8,149 nt of DNA. Source: Lachnospiraceae bacterium (GTDB lineage: Bacteria; Bacillota; Clostridia; Lachnospirales; Lachnospiraceae). A program made the position numbers and the translations under genes. Numbering within the stretch: the stretch's first letter is position 1; every line of letters starts with the position of its first letter. The notes beneath the pieces are model-generated. The model saw only the letters and a list, made by a program, of their open reading frames with translations. It ran no database searches and had not been told where the DNA came from. Location: the NCBI GenBank assembly GCA_004552595.1, contig SFNX01000077.1, positions 1 through 8,149 of the forward strand. Reading direction: 5' to 3'. This document shows positions 6,907-8,149 of the stretch, one piece after another.

Positions 6907-8130
6907 ATGAAAATTATTAATGACGGTATTACAGCGCCGATAGGATTTATGGCAGCAGATGCAATGGCCGGAATAAAGTATCAGGGCAGAACCGATATGG
7001 CAATGGTTTACTCTAAGGCAGACTGCACATGCGCCGGCACATTTACGACTAATGTAGTAAAGGCAGCACCTGTAATATGGGACAGGGATGTTGTAGTAAA
7101 AGGGAAAAGCGCAAGGGCAATCGTAGTTAATTCGGGAATTGCAAATGCATGTACCGGTGAGAAGGGACTTACAATATGTGAAAAGACAGCTGAGGCAGCA
7201 GCTAAAGCACTGAACATTCAAAAAGAACAGGTATGTATCGGGTCAACAGGCGTAATCGGTATGCAGATTGATGTTGATAAAGTTACAGATGGGGTCAGTA
7301 AACTTGCTAATTCGCTTGAAAAGAGCCCTGAGGCTTCACTTCGTGCTGCCAAGGCAATAATGACTACAGATACAGTTCATAAAATGATGGCCGCTGAAAT
7401 AGAGCTTTCAGGCAAAAAGGTCACAATAGGCGCCATGACAAAAGGAAGCGGAATGATACATCCTAATATGTGTACAATGCTTTGCTATATTACTACAGAT
7501 GCAGCAATAAGCAGTGAAATGCTAAAAAAAGCATTATCGGAATCTGTTAAGGATACATATAATATGATTTCCGTTGACGGCGATACTTCTACAAATGATA
7601 CATGCTTTATCATGGCGAACGGACTTGCCGGAAATGAAGAAATAACAGAAGAAAATGAAGATTATTATGTATTTCTTGATGCAATAAATACAATCAATAC
7701 AAATCTTGCAAAGAAAATGGCAGCAGACGGTGAAGGCGCTACTCATTTATTTGAGGTTAAAGTAAACGGAGCATCTACAAAAGAAGAGGCCGTTACTTTA
7801 TCCAAGTCGGTTGTACGTTCACCGCTTTGTAAGTCTGCAATATTTGGTAAGGATGCTAATTGCGGAAGGTTTATGTGTGCACTTGGTTATTCGGGAGTTG
7901 ATTTTGATCCTTCAAATGTTGACATATATTTTGAAAGTAAAGCCGGCTCAGTACTTGTGGTTGACAAAGGAATGGCACCTGAATTTGATGAAGAGCTTGC
8001 GCTTAAAATATTGAGCGAAGATGAAGTCAGTGTAAGATGTGAGATGAACATGGGTGATAAGAGTGCAACAGCATGGGGATGCGATCTTACATATGATTAC
8101 GTTAAAATAAATGCTGATTACAGGTCATAG
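6907..8130 (+). CDS. argJ: Bifunctional glutamate N-acetyltransferase / ornithine acetyltransferase ArgJ
   Basis: The 407-residue enzyme recycles the acetyl group from N-acetylornithine to glutamate, the cyclic route of arginine biosynthesis in the cytoplasm. Bifunctional members also make N-acetylglutamate from acetyl-CoA. Family signatures are GITAPIGFMAADAMAGIK at the N-terminus, TNVVKAAPV, VVNSGIANACTG, STGVIGMQ, then AMTKGSGMIHPNM leading to the self-cleavage site and Thr190, the catalytic nucleophile. Later come SVDGDTSTNDT and the C-terminal YDYVKINADYRS. Length is typical. The precursor is expected to split just before Thr190 into alpha and beta chains. The residue before the cleaved bond is Cys189, where Ala is commonest. 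No argC precedes it; instead a surface-glycan cluster lies 67 bases upstream. Mono- versus bifunctionality cannot be read reliably from the sequence alone. Confidence 0.97.
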   Translation: MKIINDGITAPIGFMAADAMAGIKYQGRTDMAMVYSKADCTCAGTFTTNVVKAAPVIWDRDVVVKGKSARAIVVNSGIANACTGEKGLTICEKTAEAAAKALNIQKEQVCIGSTGVIGMQIDVDKVTDGVSKLANSLEKSPEASLRAAKAIMTTDTVHKMMAAEIELSGKKVTIGAMTKGSGMIHPNMCTMLCYITTDAAISSEMLKKALSESVKDTYNMISVDGDTSTNDTCFIMANGLAGNEEITEENEDYYVFLDAINTINTNLAKKMAADGEGATHLFEVKVNGASTKEEAVTLSKSVVRSPLCKSAIFGKDANCGRFMCALGYSGVDFDPSNVDIYFESKAGSVLVVDKGMAPEFDEELALKILSEDEVSVRCEMNMGDKSATAWGCDLTYDYVKINADYRS

Positions 8131-8134
8131 TAAA

Positions 8135-8140
8135 AAGGAG
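8135..8140 (+). promoter_or_regulatory. Ribosome binding site of a gene starting at or beyond the right edge
   Basis: AAGGAG follows the argJ stop by 4 bases. The last visible base (A at 8149) is 8 bases after the motif, so an ATG could begin exactly there. argB (acetylglutamate kinase) often follows argJ in Firmicutes, which makes it the best guess, but no coding sequence is visible. Confidence 0.6.
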
Positions 8141-8149
8141 AAAGTATTA

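Noticed and set aside
6844..7221. Cys-rich minus-strand open frame of 125 codons
   Set aside because: The many Cys codons arise from reading argJ backwards (GCA-rich Ala codons). It overlaps conserved ArgJ coding sequence and is not a credible Cys-rich protein.

Overview
The window looks like a low-GC Firmicutes chromosome, most likely a Lachnospiraceae-type Clostridium. The reasons are AT-rich codon use, purine-rich Shine-Dalgarno sites, tight gene packing, and proteins that read like gut or rumen Lachnospiraceae homologues. That assignment comes from protein style only and was not tested by a search. All six genes are on the plus strand. I see no convincing gene on the minus strand, and no RNA gene, mobile element, CRISPR array or intrinsic terminator.

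Layout. (1) Bases 1-570 hold the C-terminal part of a sugar-phosphate-type nucleotidyltransferase cut by the left edge. (2) Bases 576-2063 encode an MBOAT-family membrane O-acyltransferase (AlgI/DltB-like). (3) Bases 2065-3111 encode a membrane-anchored SGNH-hydrolase-like protein of the DltD/AlgX/AlgJ type. (4) Bases 3135-4253 encode UDP-galactopyranose mutase (glf). (5) Bases 4266-6839 encode a large membrane-anchored, probably extracytoplasmic protein of no named family. It has a predicted beta-rich, propeller-like middle and a C-terminal C39-peptidase-like domain whose catalytic residues look replaced. (6) Bases 6907-8130 encode ArgJ of arginine biosynthesis. A Shine-Dalgarno site right after it points to another gene just past the right edge.

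How the genes may work together. The first five genes are separated by 1 to 23 bases and read as one transcription unit for a surface glycan. The nucleotidyltransferase would supply an activated precursor and Glf would supply UDP-galactofuranose. The MBOAT/SGNH pair would move an acyl group (typically acetyl) across the membrane onto the extracellular polymer. The large anchored protein may act on or sense the same envelope structure, but that link rests only on gene position. No glycosyltransferase, flippase or polymerase is visible here, so those functions must lie to the left or elsewhere. After a 67-base gap the window passes into arginine biosynthesis, which appears functionally unrelated.

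The most novel-looking item is the 857-residue protein. The other genes belong to well-known families, although their combination (O-acylation pair plus Glf) makes a coherent and testable prediction of an acylated, galactofuranose-containing surface polymer.
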